Shown one piece after another: positions 15,682 to 24,534 of a stretch of 64,000 bases of DNA (positions within the stretch are counted from its first letter, which is position 1; each line of letters begins with the position of its first letter). Below the pieces are notes generated by a model. That model was not told where the DNA came from, searched no databases, and saw nothing but the letters and a program-made list of their open reading frames with translations. The stretch is from Sphingomonas immobilis (GTDB taxonomy: Bacteria; Pseudomonadota; Alphaproteobacteria; Sphingomonadales; Sphingomonadaceae). Where the stretch lies: contig NZ_JAUQSZ010000014.1 in the NCBI RefSeq assembly GCF_030580995.1, forward strand, positions 62,001 to 126,000. Reading direction: 5' to 3'. The translations under genes were made by a program, and so were the position numbers.

Positions 15682-17448
15682 TCAGTTAAAGCGCAGTCCG
15701 AATAGCCCGCCGGTTTCGGTTGCGTCGGTCAGCTTGGTGTCGAGCACATAGGCACTAACATCAAAGCCGTCACGAAAGCCGTCTTTCGGCAAAGCATCCG
15801 AATTCATCGTGACGATGTATTGGAATCCGACCGCGGCAGCATGATCGGCGCCGAGCTGCAACGCTTTGGCCACCTGCCGTTCGTCGACCCCGTCAAAGAG
15901 ATGACTGTCGTGAACCAGGAAACCCGGCCCCATGCCCCGGCGGGCGGTCAGTTCGGCCAGCATGAGATCGAAGCAGAATATCTGCATGTTGGTGATGCCC
16001 TTGCTGCGCTGGGCATCGATACGAATATCGACCTGGGGACCGTTGGGCGTGGCGCTGACCGTCAGGCTCCCGGCTTTTTCGTAAAGCGCGTTGGACAGAT
16101 CCTCGAACACGAGGATCGCTTCCTCGATGATGCTCTGGCGCTCGTGATGATCGTCCTGAAGCGTCTTCAGGAGCCGCGCGCGCTCGATGTCGAGTTCGGC
16201 TTTCGTGCTTTCGATCTGCTCCGCCGTCGTGAGGCGTTGTCTCAGTCCTTCGGCGTCCGCCTCCGCGCGACCGGCTTCCTGCTGGAGCGCTGCATAATGT
16301 TCCAACGCGCCGCCGGATTGGAGGATGCCCATCAGCTGCCGACGACGGCCATCAAGGGTTTCGCGCGCACGATCGCGCGTGCAGATACGATCTTCCGCGG
16401 CCTGGACCTCGGACGTCAGGTGCGATCGTCGATTTTGCACGATCGCCTGGTGAAACTCTTCCACTTCCTCGAAGCGGCGACCGACCGATCCCGGCAGCAC
16501 GACACCGGCTTCGCGATAGAGGCGGTCCAGGCTGGTCGTCGCCGGCGGAAGCTCGCTGTCGATCGCCGCGCGCAGCTGTAGGATCAGTTCCCGATCTGCG
16601 GTATTGTCGTCGCTGAGTGTCGAAATCTCTCGCGTGATCTGCGAAGCCTCCTGCTCCATCCCCGAATATTCGGGAACGACATTGAAGGTGTCGAGTTGCT
16701 CGCGCATCCTTCTGGCACGGGCTTCGGCGATCGTCATGCGGGTCCGGAGATCAGCCGCCGTGCCGAAATAACGGCCGAGACTGCCGTCCTTCGCCGCCTT
16801 GCGCAACTCCGCCATCGCACGCTCTCGCGTGCGGACCTCCTGAAACTGTTGCGGCACGCTCGCGTCGAGGCCCAGGAGATAACTGATCGCTACCTGTTGA
16901 TCCCAAGCCTGCTGCATCGAGGATTGCTGTGTGGGCGACGCGAACCCGCCGCTATTCTGCCGCCGCACGAAATAAGAGAATAGAGATCGAAAGCTCGGCC
17001 GAAAGCGACCGTTTGCTTCGTCGTCCACATCCGGGTTCAGGCGGAAAAGCAGCGCGCCCAATGCAGCGCGCCAATTTTCGTTGCTGATCACCAGATCGCC
17101 GGTCTTGGCTTCGAGAGACGGGGCGATCGGCCAATCGGATGTGTCGCCCTGCAATCGGATGCGGGATGGCTTGGTGCCGGATCGCGCGACATCGACGAGC
17201 GTCGGTCCGATATCGACGCGGGCCTCGAAGCTGAAGCCCGCCAGTTCATCGGAGCGGAAAATGCTGTCCTTGTCGGCATTGGTGCCGAACAGGAAGTGGA
17301 TCAGCTCGACAAGGCTGGTTTTGCCGGCGCCGTTGCGGGACTGCCGATCGGTCGCCCCATCGCTCTTGTCAGCGAGCAGGATGTTCAGCCCGGGCCGGAA
17401 GGCCAAGCTCTTGAAGCTCGGAAGGTCGCTGGAAAGGCCGTGGATCAT
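15682..17448 (-). CDS. ABC-three-component (ABC-3C) system ATPase, DUF2326
   Basis: A 588-residue SMC/RecN-like ATPase. Walker A is S-R-N-G-A-G-K-T-S at residues 37-45. A long coiled-coil-rich middle (about 200-430) follows, and the C terminus has the DUF2326 block FLVHDSHLFDGVDERQ with H513-D-S-H516 as the Walker B/catalytic region. DUF2326 ATPases are the ABC component of ABC-3C systems, predicted conflict (antiphage or antiplasmid) systems with a small middle component and an effector. Its start overlaps the middle-component stop by 4 bases. Family assignment is confident; activity is not shown. Confidence 0.88.
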   Translation of the reverse strand: MIHGLSSDLPSFKSLAFRPGLNILLADKSDGATDRQSRNGAGKTSLVELIHFLFGTNADKDSIFRSDELAGFSFEARVDIGPTLVDVARSGTKPSRIRLQGDTSDWPIAPSLEAKTGDLVISNENWRAALGALLFRLNPDVDDEANGRFRPSFRSLFSYFVRRQNSGGFASPTQQSSMQQAWDQQVAISYLLGLDASVPQQFQEVRTRERAMAELRKAAKDGSLGRYFGTAADLRTRMTIAEARARRMREQLDTFNVVPEYSGMEQEASQITREISTLSDDNTADRELILQLRAAIDSELPPATTSLDRLYREAGVVLPGSVGRRFEEVEEFHQAIVQNRRSHLTSEVQAAEDRICTRDRARETLDGRRRQLMGILQSGGALEHYAALQQEAGRAEADAEGLRQRLTTAEQIESTKAELDIERARLLKTLQDDHHERQSIIEEAILVFEDLSNALYEKAGSLTVSATPNGPQVDIRIDAQRSKGITNMQIFCFDLMLAELTARRGMGPGFLVHDSHLFDGVDERQVAKALQLGADHAAAVGFQYIVTMNSDALPKDGFRDGFDVSAYVLDTKLTDATETGGLFGLRFN

Positions 17449-17690
17449 GAAACGGTCTTTTGGACCAGACCACGATCGAACTGCACGGCCTTCACGATAA
17501 ACAGCAGGTCGAGCGCCAGCACGAACCAGTCATAATTGATCGGTGCCGACACCGCCCGATCGCTGCGAGAAATGCGTATCTCATCCCAGAGACGCGAGAC
17601 GGTCATCGGCTCGCGAAGGCAGCCGAGCACGTCGGCACCAACCGCCAGGAGCGCCCGATCGGGCCGGATATGTTTGGTCGGTAGAATCAT
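17445..17690 (-). CDS. ABC-3C middle component, MC6 type
   Basis: An 81-residue protein starting MILPTKHIRPDRALLAVGADVL, then MTVSRLWDEIR and YDWFVLALDLLFIVKAVQFDRG. The I-x-P-x-K-H-x-x-x-x-x-A-L-L start and the F-x-x-A-L-x-x-L-x-x-x-x-x-V pattern fit middle component 6 of ABC-3C systems, a small winged-helix-like linker between ATPase and effector. It overlaps both neighbours by 4 bases, so the three proteins are made in coupled amounts. Confidence 0.82.
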   Translation of the reverse strand: MILPTKHIRPDRALLAVGADVLGCLREPMTVSRLWDEIRISRSDRAVSAPINYDWFVLALDLLFIVKAVQFDRGLVQKTVS

Positions 17691-18595
17691 ATCGCGTCGA
17701 TTCGAATCGCGTCCTCAAAGATGTCACAACGTTCAAAAAAGTAGGAAAGCACAGCGAGCACCGCACCTTGGCGCGCTGGTTCTCCGGTCATACCCCCCGC
17801 GAAAGCTTGAAGCTCGCCGAAGATATCGTCCGGTGATAGCCCGACCGCCTTCAGGGCCTGATAGCGCACCCGGAACGCTTGTGCGATCTCTTCGCCGAGG
17901 TCGGGATCAGGCCAGCCGGCAAAAAAGGCTTCGACCAACTGCTCCCGGCGGCGGCCCTGCCGCAGCAGCCCGGCTGCGTCCTGGGAGAGGGCATTGCGTT
18001 CGAGCTTTGCCGCCGATGGCGCCACCAGCGATGGTTCCGCGTCCGGTTCCTGCCGTTGAATTGCCAGCAGCACCGGCCGCAACGCCTCGAAATCGAGCTT
18101 CTCCAGCACACGGCCCGATGGAACGGCGCCAAAGAGATCTTCGAGCTGGTGGAGCGCGAGCGACATGGCGATCAGCCGCAATTCCGCTTCGCCGCAGACG
18201 GCCAAGGCGACGTTCGGATTCGCGGCGTTGAGCGCGGCGAGTTTCTTGACGGCCTCGGCCGGGAGGCCGCGGCTGTCGTTATGGACAAACTCCCACCGCA
18301 GCATTTTTGTCGTCCAATGGACGAGCGCGCCTGCGAAATCTTCATCGACCTTGGCAAGGAGGGGTTCGAGTTTCATTGCATCGGGCGCATAGCATTGGAA
18401 CACGGTGCCATCGCTGGCCCGGAAGCCATCGCATTTCAGGTCGCCTTTCGGACCGTAAGGACGGACGGGTTGGAAATCGCCCGGAAAGGCATGCGCCATG
18501 ATACGGGCGAACAGGCTCTCGAACGCCTTGCCGCGCTCGCGCAGAAAGGCATTCTCGAACTTGAGCCCATAGGCAAAGCGCTGCGTGTCGTCCAA
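17687..18595 (-). CDS. ABC-3C effector with nuclease-like N-terminal domain
   Basis: A 302-residue protein. Residues 1-110 look like a PD-(D/E)XK-type module: FESLFARIM, then the glycine-rich strand PYGPKGDLKCDGF with D52 and K54, then VFQCYAP (residues 65-71). The usual (E/Q)-x-K ends as Q-C-Y, so the active site may be divergent. The C-terminal 190 residues are helical and match no family I can name; in ABC-3C systems this part joins the effector to the middle component. The start is TTG 18595, 5 bases after GGGGG; no in-frame ATG fits. It is the first gene of the ABC-3C operon. Confidence 0.7.
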   Translation of the reverse strand: MDDTQRFAYGLKFENAFLRERGKAFESLFARIMAHAFPGDFQPVRPYGPKGDLKCDGFRASDGTVFQCYAPDAMKLEPLLAKVDEDFAGALVHWTTKMLRWEFVHNDSRGLPAEAVKKLAALNAANPNVALAVCGEAELRLIAMSLALHQLEDLFGAVPSGRVLEKLDFEALRPVLLAIQRQEPDAEPSLVAPSAAKLERNALSQDAAGLLRQGRRREQLVEAFFAGWPDPDLGEEIAQAFRVRYQALKAVGLSPDDIFGELQAFAGGMTGEPARQGAVLAVLSYFFERCDIFEDAIRIDAI

Positions 18596-18615
18596 CTCAT
18601 CCCCCGAACTTGACC

Positions 18616-18645
18616 ACCATAACCTTTGGCAGAATCAGCAAGCAA
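18616..18645 (-). promoter_or_regulatory. Possible ABC-3C promoter
   Basis: On the minus strand TTGCTT (18645-18640) and TATGGT (18621-18616) are 18 bases apart, in the 94-base gap between the abiEii-2 stop and the effector start. Transcription would begin about 14 bases before the TTG start codon. Only a moderate consensus match. Confidence 0.35.
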
Positions 18646-18689
18646 ATCTATTAATTTACGCCCATCGTTGGGGCGATGAACGGCGCGCT

Positions 18690-19523
18690 CTACTCCGGCA
18701 GGTCGGCTTCGCGCAGAACGCGCATAACCTCGCGAAACACCCCTTCGAATGGCGGCAGATCGCTCATCTGTTGCTGCAGCCGCCCCGTCCAAAGCGTGCC
18801 TAAACGCTTTTCCTTGGCGGCGATCGCGGCGGTCACGCCATTGGGCATGCGTTCCCGAAGGGCGAGCTTCTGGGTGAACTCGGCGAGATATTCCGCTGGT
18901 CGAATATCACGCTCCTCGAGCAAATTCCAAAGGTCGTAGAGATCGCGCGGCTCGGTGCGGGCCTTGTCCGACAGGGCCGCCAGCTTCTCGATGAATATCT
19001 CCGCCAGGCTGTAGGCCAGAATGGTCGGGCCTTCCGGCAGGTCGGCAAATTCCTCGAAGGTCCGCAGGATCGGGCGCTCAGCCAGTGGAAAGCAGAACAC
19101 CTCATTGATCGTGATATCGACTTTCACGTCGCTGCGCGCGGGCAGGGGGCCTTTGTAGCTCAGATAGAAGGTGTGGGTGTTCTGATGGCCATGCCGGTCG
19201 GGCCGATCATAGGCCATGTTGATCCCCGAAGCCGCCTCGAGGATGGCGAAGATCTCGTTCAGGCCGGAGAGTATCGCGTCCAGGTCGATCGGCTTGATCA
19301 ACGAAAAATCGAGATCCTCGGAAAAGCGGTAATTCTCGAACCAGCAGCGGCGCAATGCCGTCCCGCCCTTGAAGGCGAAAAATTCGCGCAATGGATGCTG
19401 GGCCAGGCCGGTCAGGAACCAGGCCAGGCAATAGTCGCGTTCGATCACCGCCTCGGGCACGCGGCGGCCGCGAGGCTTGAGAAGGCCGTTGGCGATACGG
19501 GAGAGATCGCGCTGGGGAATCAT
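18690..19523 (-). CDS. abiEii: Type IV toxin: AbiEii-like nucleotidyltransferase (system 2)
   Basis: A 277-residue nucleotidyltransferase. KGGTALRR (residues 52-59) and SEDLD (68-72) are the catalytic motifs; VKVDITINE adds the third conserved acidic position, and AEIFIEKLAALSDKARTEPRDLYDLW is the conserved helical block. It is shorter than the system-1 toxin and clearly a different subfamily. The start at ATG 19523 overlaps the antitoxin stop by one base (TGATG) and is preferred over an upstream in-frame ATG at 19580. It lies 94 bases upstream of the ABC-3C effector on the same strand. Confidence 0.88.
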   Translation of the reverse strand: MIPQRDLSRIANGLLKPRGRRVPEAVIERDYCLAWFLTGLAQHPLREFFAFKGGTALRRCWFENYRFSEDLDFSLIKPIDLDAILSGLNEIFAILEAASGINMAYDRPDRHGHQNTHTFYLSYKGPLPARSDVKVDITINEVFCFPLAERPILRTFEEFADLPEGPTILAYSLAEIFIEKLAALSDKARTEPRDLYDLWNLLEERDIRPAEYLAEFTQKLALRERMPNGVTAAIAAKEKRLGTLWTGRLQQQMSDLPPFEGVFREVMRVLREADLPE

Positions 19524-20353
19524 CAGCTGCTCCGGATTATATCGAGTTCGTCGGGCTCGACGTTGAGTCGGATGCGCCATCGGGCCAGCATCCTGCCCTC
19601 ATTGGGAAACAGGGGATCGAGGCGCTGATAGGTCGGCGTCAGCCGCGCGCGCAACGGCTCCAATGCGGCTGTGTCGGCCAGTTCGTATAATTCCAGCAGA
19701 TAGCCCAGGCGGCGGATCACCGCGCCAACGCCGAGGCGAAGCGCGTATTCGATCATCAGTTCGACCCGCAGTGTATCGCGCTTCATCCAGAGTCCCTTGG
19801 CGACCTCCGTGACGCCACCGACATATTGCGGATGGTCGAGACCATCGATGATGGTCCGCTCGGGATCGCTGACCCTGACCTGCTCCTCGGATGTGATCCA
19901 GATCTCGGTCAGACCGAAGAAATCCTGCGGTTTGACGTCGACGAAGCGGAACTCATACCCGTGAATGTGCTGCGGGCGCAGCCGTTTGGCGCAGGAGACG
20001 ATGATGGCCAACTGCGGTTGGGTGACCATGCGGTGCAGCTCGAGGGCGCTGCCGTGGGAGATGAAATAGTCCGCATCGCCAACCAGTGTCCTTGCAATGA
20101 GGTAAGGATCGCTCACATGCTCGGTGTCACGGCCCCGCTCGAATGGCACCAGATTGTAGAGGCCAGGCTTGAGACGCGTGACGATGCCGCGCGCTTCCGT
20201 GTTCGCGACGAGGCTGCGTGCCGATGACGGGCTCAGACCTGTGATCTCGGTGACGTCCGCAAGCGAAAAAATCGGCTGACGGCGTTCGTTGAGTTCGACG
20301 ATCAGCTGGGCGGCCCGAGGTCCAAGCGTCTTGAGATTATATCCTTCGCGCAA
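19523..20353 (-). CDS. abiEi: AbiEi-like antitoxin / autoregulator (system 2)
   Basis: A 276-residue AbiEi antitoxin: winged helix IFSLADVTEITGLSPSSARSLVANT and RLKPGLYNLVPFERG, then the C-terminal domain with DYFISHGSALELHRM, DPERTIIDGLDHP and the final ERL-containing helices. It is expected to repress its own promoter and to neutralise the toxin. The start is TTG 20353, with AGAGG 6 bases upstream; there is no suitable ATG. A promoter and a 7-bp dyad lie 35-60 bases upstream. Confidence 0.87.
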   Translation of the reverse strand: MREGYNLKTLGPRAAQLIVELNERRQPIFSLADVTEITGLSPSSARSLVANTEARGIVTRLKPGLYNLVPFERGRDTEHVSDPYLIARTLVGDADYFISHGSALELHRMVTQPQLAIIVSCAKRLRPQHIHGYEFRFVDVKPQDFFGLTEIWITSEEQVRVSDPERTIIDGLDHPQYVGGVTEVAKGLWMKRDTLRVELMIEYALRLGVGAVIRRLGYLLELYELADTAALEPLRARLTPTYQRLDPLFPNEGRMLARWRIRLNVEPDELDIIRSS

Positions 20354-20386
20354 TTTGAGCCTCTATGAGCGATGTCCGGCGCGTTC

Positions 20387-20415
20387 GATATAACGGAGGT
20401 TATATTATATGGCAA
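20387..20415 (-). promoter_or_regulatory. abiE-2 promoter with overlapping operator
   Basis: On the minus strand TTGCCA (20415-20410), a 17-base spacer and TATATC (20392-20387). An inverted repeat ATATAAC (20388-20394) / GTTATAT (20399-20405), 4-base spacer, lies over the -10 box and spacer, as expected for AbiEi autorepression. The repeat is unlike that of abiE-1. Confidence 0.58.
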
Positions 20416-20606
20416 GATCGTCGCCTTTAGTGGGACGGTCCGCGCAGGCAGTATACATCCAACAGGCCTTGGGTCGGGCCGCTCGCGGTTTATCAATCGT
20501 GATAAATGTTCGGCGAAGACGAACAAAAGTCGCGTTTCTTAAACCAGGAGCCGATCGCCTGAGCCATATGTCGTAGAGGGGTTGCGGCACAAAGACCGAT
20601 TTTGGA
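20416..20606. other. Gap between abiE-2 promoter and the LPD7 gene
   Basis: No gene supported in these 191 bases. A 7-bp dyad TTTATCA-ATCG-TGATAAA occupies 20489-20506; it is A/T-rich and without a T-tract, so it is more like a protein-binding site than a terminator. Confidence 0.4.
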
Positions 20607-21563
20607 TCACCGAGACCGGCTGCGTTCCTGGGGTTTGGGCTCGCGACCTGGACGAGGGATGGGGGGCGTGGCTGGGTCACGGCCGCGGACGATATCCTGC
20701 CTGACGATCGGGGAGGCGTCCTTGACCATTGCCGGGCGGATGTTCCGTCCCGCCGCAATATGCGCATCGAGCTGCGTGCGGGCAACTGTCATCACCCGCG
20801 CGACCGCTTCGGGATTGTCGAACAACGTCCGTCGGATCACCGCTTCCATCACGCGCATCTGGCTGTCGGCCGCACGATCGTTCGGCGTGTTGCCACGATC
20901 GCCGCGCCGGGCATCGGGCCGTTCCAAACCATTGCCGTCGCTCCGGCGGCTTATCCCGGTTGACCCACGGGCGACATCGACGTCACGGGCTGCCATGGGC
21001 GCGATCGTATTGCGGCTCGTCTCTCCGCGGAGCCGGTCGAGCTCCTGGAAATCGCGATCATTGGGCTTGTAGCCACGTACCTCCAGCCCCTTTTGACTCG
21101 CCTCGATCCAGACCGATCGCCGAAATTCTTCCGATCCCGTGACGTGAATCCGATCCCAATTGCGGTGTTGTGCGATCGCCACCAGATCCTTGACGACCTC
21201 CTGGCTCTCCGTCGCCGTGACCAAGCGCCGGCCCTGATCGCGAAACGCGGGATCCTTTGCTTGCGCCGTCGTGAAAAAGGCGGGTTCGCCCGACCATTTT
21301 GCCTTGTCGGCATAATAGCGCTTCCGCACGCTCTCCGGCACATCGCCCGCCTCGAGGGAATGCACCTTGGGCGCGCGGCGCGGCACACCGACAGCCCCGG
21401 CATGATCAGGCGCTTCAGTGGGACCCTTCGATCCCCCAGGCGAGGACCTTTCCGGCGGAACCGACCCAGGCGCCCGCGCCTTGCGCCGTTCGGCGGCGTC
21501 GATGCCAACGCTGTTGGTAGTGGTCCGCGCCGTACCCGATTGCTTGCGATCACTCTCTGCCAT
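20607..21563 (-). CDS. Conjugation-associated protein with an LPD7 domain
   Basis: A 318-residue protein with disordered, charged N and C termini and a central LPD7 domain at about residues 75-170 (VRKRYYADKAKWSGEPAFF, RLVTATESQEVVKDLVAIA, SVWIEASQKGLEVRGYKPN). LPD7 (large polyvalent protein domain 7) accompanies relaxases and transferred effector proteins. It is the last gene of the virB/virD4 operon and overlaps virD4 by 14 bases. ATG 21563 is chosen over 21569 because GAGAGG is 7 bases upstream. A role in the relaxosome or as a transferred protein is inference. Confidence 0.72.
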   Translation of the reverse strand: MAESDRKQSGTARTTTNSVGIDAAERRKARAPGSVPPERSSPGGSKGPTEAPDHAGAVGVPRRAPKVHSLEAGDVPESVRKRYYADKAKWSGEPAFFTTAQAKDPAFRDQGRRLVTATESQEVVKDLVAIAQHRNWDRIHVTGSEEFRRSVWIEASQKGLEVRGYKPNDRDFQELDRLRGETSRNTIAPMAARDVDVARGSTGISRRSDGNGLERPDARRGDRGNTPNDRAADSQMRVMEAVIRRTLFDNPEAVARVMTVARTQLDAHIAAGRNIRPAMVKDASPIVRQDIVRGRDPATPPIPRPGREPKPQERSRSR

Positions 21564-23562
21564 GGTCATGCCTCTCGGTCACAAATGCTGGAGATTGGGC
21601 GCCGGCACCCACGGGCTCGAGAACGGCCCGGGCCGTCATCGCCGTGACAAAGGCAATAGCGGCCTGTTCATCGCCGGGGGGTGGCAGATCCACCATGTTG
21701 CCGAGCACCAACATGTCATCGGTGATCTCGGCAAAGCCCGACAGTTCGTCATCGGTCAACGCGCGCGAGTTTGGTTGTGCCTGCTCCGCAGCCGCAGTCG
21801 CTGGACCGTCGTTCAACAGAGCAGCCCGCTTCGCGCTAAGGGCCTGCGCTAACGGATCGCTGCTGCTCGCCCCGCCTGCCAATTTGGCGGCGGACGACAC
21901 GGCGTTAATCGCGATCGGACGGGGCGCAACCTTGGGCGGGTCACTGATCCGGCTCGTGAAGCGCTTCGAGCGGAAATACTCGATCTTGCGGCCCCTGACG
22001 GGCGGAATCCCGCCGCGCATCAGCAGAAGGTCGCCCTTGGGCATCTGCATCAGCTCCTGAGGCATCATCAGCGCGCGCCGCTGGTCCGATTCCGACACGC
22101 TGCGGTTGGCGAGCAGGCCATGGATCGTCCGGCTCTTCGATTTGACGTTCATCGTGAAAAAACCGAGCCGCTCGGAAAGTTCGTTGGCGACCTTCAGTTC
22201 TTTGGGTGTGAATACGATCTCCAGACCGCAGTTGGCGATGATCTCGTCGGTGACATCCACGCCATAGATACCGCGGGGCTGGGACCGGCTCTGGATGACT
22301 GGCAACAGGCGAAGCCCGTAGCCTGCAACGTAGGAAAACGCCGACGCGATGACCGGTGCCTTGCCGAGGCGGGCGAACTCATCGAGCAAAATGAGCACCG
22401 GCACGCGGCCGCCATTCTCAGGCAGTTCCCGCGTATTGAGATCGATCAGCTGCTGAAGAAAGAGGTTATAGACGGGCGCGATCCGATCAATATTGTCGGG
22501 CGATACGCCAAGATAGATCGAAATCCGCTCGCGGCGGATTTGGCGCAGATCGAAATCGGTCTCTGACGTCGCGGCATCGACATAGGGATTGAGCCAGAGA
22601 TTGAGCTTCGAGGTGATCGTCTGCTTGATGCCCGAAAATGTGTTGTCGGACGCGGAGGTGAAGTCACTCAGCGCCGACACACAGGCCTGGCTCAGCCGTT
22701 GCCCCCGCTTCTGCGCCTCTTCGACGACCTTCGGCAATTCGACCTTCGGATCGCCCGTCGTCAGTCGCCGATAGATTTCGCCGATCGTGAAGGGGAGGGC
22801 GGGATTGGCCGCGACAAGGGCGCCGACGCCGACAAAGGCGGCGCGCGCCGCTTCCGCCCAGAATGGATCAGCCTTTTCCGGAGCCGGAAACAACATGCCG
22901 CCGATCTTCTGGAGTTCATTGATCACATCGGTGTCGTCGAGCCGGTCGATGAAGCTCAAGGGATTGTAGCGGGCGCTTCGCCCTTCGGGGTCGAGCGGAT
23001 CGAACAGATAGACCGACTGGCCATGGCGCGCGCGAAAACCTGCGGTGATGTCCCAATTCTCGCGCTTCACATCAAGCACCACCACCGAGTCCGCCCAACT
23101 CAGAAGATTGGGGATCACTACGCCGACGCCCTTGCCGGCGCGCGTCGGTGCCTCAAGCAAGACATGTTCGGTGCCGCCGAAAACGAGATAGCGGCCGCCT
23201 TTCTGCCCGACGATGATCCCGCTGTTGCTGCGCAGATGTTCGCGCCGGATCTCGCTTTCGCGCGCGAACCGTGCCTCGCCATGGAGCGTGCGCCCCTGCT
23301 TCAGGATGATGAGCAGGATGACGAAGGCGATTGCGCCGCTGACCAGCGCACCGCGCTCCAGCCACAGATGCAGAAGCGGGTCGCGGCGATAGTACCAGAG
23401 CCATCCGGGTATCGCCGAGACCTGCGTGCGCGGGCCGATCTGGTTGAGGCCGACGAGCGCGACCAGCACCGCGCACAAGGCACATGCCAAAACGGTTGCC
23501 GCGAGCATCCCCGCGACGATCGCGACCTTAGTGAGCGGTCGCGCGTCCGACAGGCGGGTCAA
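21550..23562 (-). CDS. virD4: Type IV coupling protein VirD4/TraG
   Basis: A 670-residue coupling ATPase. Two N-terminal membrane segments (about 12-40 and 73-88) are followed by the RecA-like domain with Walker A APTRAGKGVG (138-147) and Walker B VLILLDEFARLG. It links the relaxase-DNA complex to the VirB channel. The start was set at TTG 23562, because GAGGAGG lies 6 bases upstream on the minus strand and no ATG fits before the first membrane segment; it overlaps virB11 by 35 bases. The C-terminal 130 residues are alanine-rich and variable. Confidence 0.93.
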   Translation of the reverse strand: MTRLSDARPLTKVAIVAGMLAATVLACALCAVLVALVGLNQIGPRTQVSAIPGWLWYYRRDPLLHLWLERGALVSGAIAFVILLIILKQGRTLHGEARFARESEIRREHLRSNSGIIVGQKGGRYLVFGGTEHVLLEAPTRAGKGVGVVIPNLLSWADSVVVLDVKRENWDITAGFRARHGQSVYLFDPLDPEGRSARYNPLSFIDRLDDTDVINELQKIGGMLFPAPEKADPFWAEAARAAFVGVGALVAANPALPFTIGEIYRRLTTGDPKVELPKVVEEAQKRGQRLSQACVSALSDFTSASDNTFSGIKQTITSKLNLWLNPYVDAATSETDFDLRQIRRERISIYLGVSPDNIDRIAPVYNLFLQQLIDLNTRELPENGGRVPVLILLDEFARLGKAPVIASAFSYVAGYGLRLLPVIQSRSQPRGIYGVDVTDEIIANCGLEIVFTPKELKVANELSERLGFFTMNVKSKSRTIHGLLANRSVSESDQRRALMMPQELMQMPKGDLLLMRGGIPPVRGRKIEYFRSKRFTSRISDPPKVAPRPIAINAVSSAAKLAGGASSSDPLAQALSAKRAALLNDGPATAAAEQAQPNSRALTDDELSGFAEITDDMLVLGNMVDLPPPGDEQAAIAFVTAMTARAVLEPVGAGAQSPAFVTERHDHGRE

Positions 23563-24532
23563 AATACACCTCCTCGACTTCGAATTTTCCGGCGCGCTTG
23601 CGGGTCTGGACGACGACGTCGACCAACATGTGCAACAACCCACGGATATCGTCGCGGGCCAGATCGCGCCCGCCTTCGGACTCCTTCACCAGCAAGGTGA
23701 GCTGCTCGAAAGCGCCCATCGCTGAACCGGCATGGACGGTTGTAATCGAGCCGGGGTGACCCGAGTTCACGTTGCGCAGATAGAAAAAGGCAGTCCCGTC
23801 GCGCAGTTCTTGCAACAGAATGCGATCGGGCCGCATGCGCAGCGCACTTTCAAGCAGCTGCTTCGGGCCGACCTTGGCCAGGCCCTGTCGCTCGCTCGAA
23901 TAGACCATATGCACGACGTTGCGGTGTTCGACGACAAGCTCGCGCGTATCCTCGATCGTGAGCAGCCGCTCGTCGGGCGGGATCAACTGGATCAGCGCCT
24001 TGGCAAAAGTGGTCTTGCCCGAGCCGGTCGCGCCGCTCACCAGGATGTTTTTGCGGGCGGCGACGGCGGTCCTGAAGAAGGACGGCCAGTCACCGGCGTC
24101 GCGCTGTGCCACCAATTGAGCATCGACTTCGCCAAGACCGCACGCCGCAGAGCGAGTTCCCTTGAACAGGCCGGTCTGCTCGAGCTGATCGATCGCCAGA
24201 TTGACCCGGGAAGGCTTGCGCACCGTGAAGGACGGCGCGCCATTCGGGGTCACCGAGGGTATGACGATCTGGCACCGCTCTCCGCCCGGCAAGATCGTCG
24301 AGCAGATCGGGGTCTCGGCATTGACGTCCTGCCGGGTGAAGCTTGCGGCCGCGACGGCCAGCGTCGCCAGCCAATCGCTGTCGAGTTCGGCGACGCTATG
24401 CCAATGCCAACCGCGATGATCCTCGATGCCGACTTCGCCGGGCTTGTTGATCACCAGTTCGGTGACCTCGACCGGCTCCAGCAGCGGCAGGATCGGCGCG
24501 AGATAATGGCGCAGGACAGCGGTATCGCTCAT
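23528..24532 (-). CDS. virB11: VirB11 secretion ATPase
   Basis: A 334-residue hexameric traffic ATPase. Walker A is GATGSGKTT at 167-175; the Asp box LLTIEDTRELV, Walker B-like RPDRILLQELRDGTAFFYL and the His box GHPGSITTVHAGS follow. It powers pilus assembly and substrate transfer at the inner membrane. It starts 2 bases before the virB10 stop boundary on the minus strand and overlaps virD4 at its 3' end. Confidence 0.96.
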   Translation of the reverse strand: MSDTAVLRHYLAPILPLLEPVEVTELVINKPGEVGIEDHRGWHWHSVAELDSDWLATLAVAAASFTRQDVNAETPICSTILPGGERCQIVIPSVTPNGAPSFTVRKPSRVNLAIDQLEQTGLFKGTRSAACGLGEVDAQLVAQRDAGDWPSFFRTAVAARKNILVSGATGSGKTTFAKALIQLIPPDERLLTIEDTRELVVEHRNVVHMVYSSERQGLAKVGPKQLLESALRMRPDRILLQELRDGTAFFYLRNVNSGHPGSITTVHAGSAMGAFEQLTLLVKESEGGRDLARDDIRGLLHMLVDVVVQTRKRAGKFEVEEVYFDPPVGRATAH

Positions 24533-24534
24533 CC

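Noticed and set aside
20489..20506. TTTATCA/TGATAAA dyad as the terminator of the transfer operon
   Set aside because: A/T-rich stem and no T-tract; more likely a binding site.
22699..23700. 333-residue plus-strand reading opposite virD4
   Set aside because: Antisense to the VirD4 Walker A region; no recognisable family.
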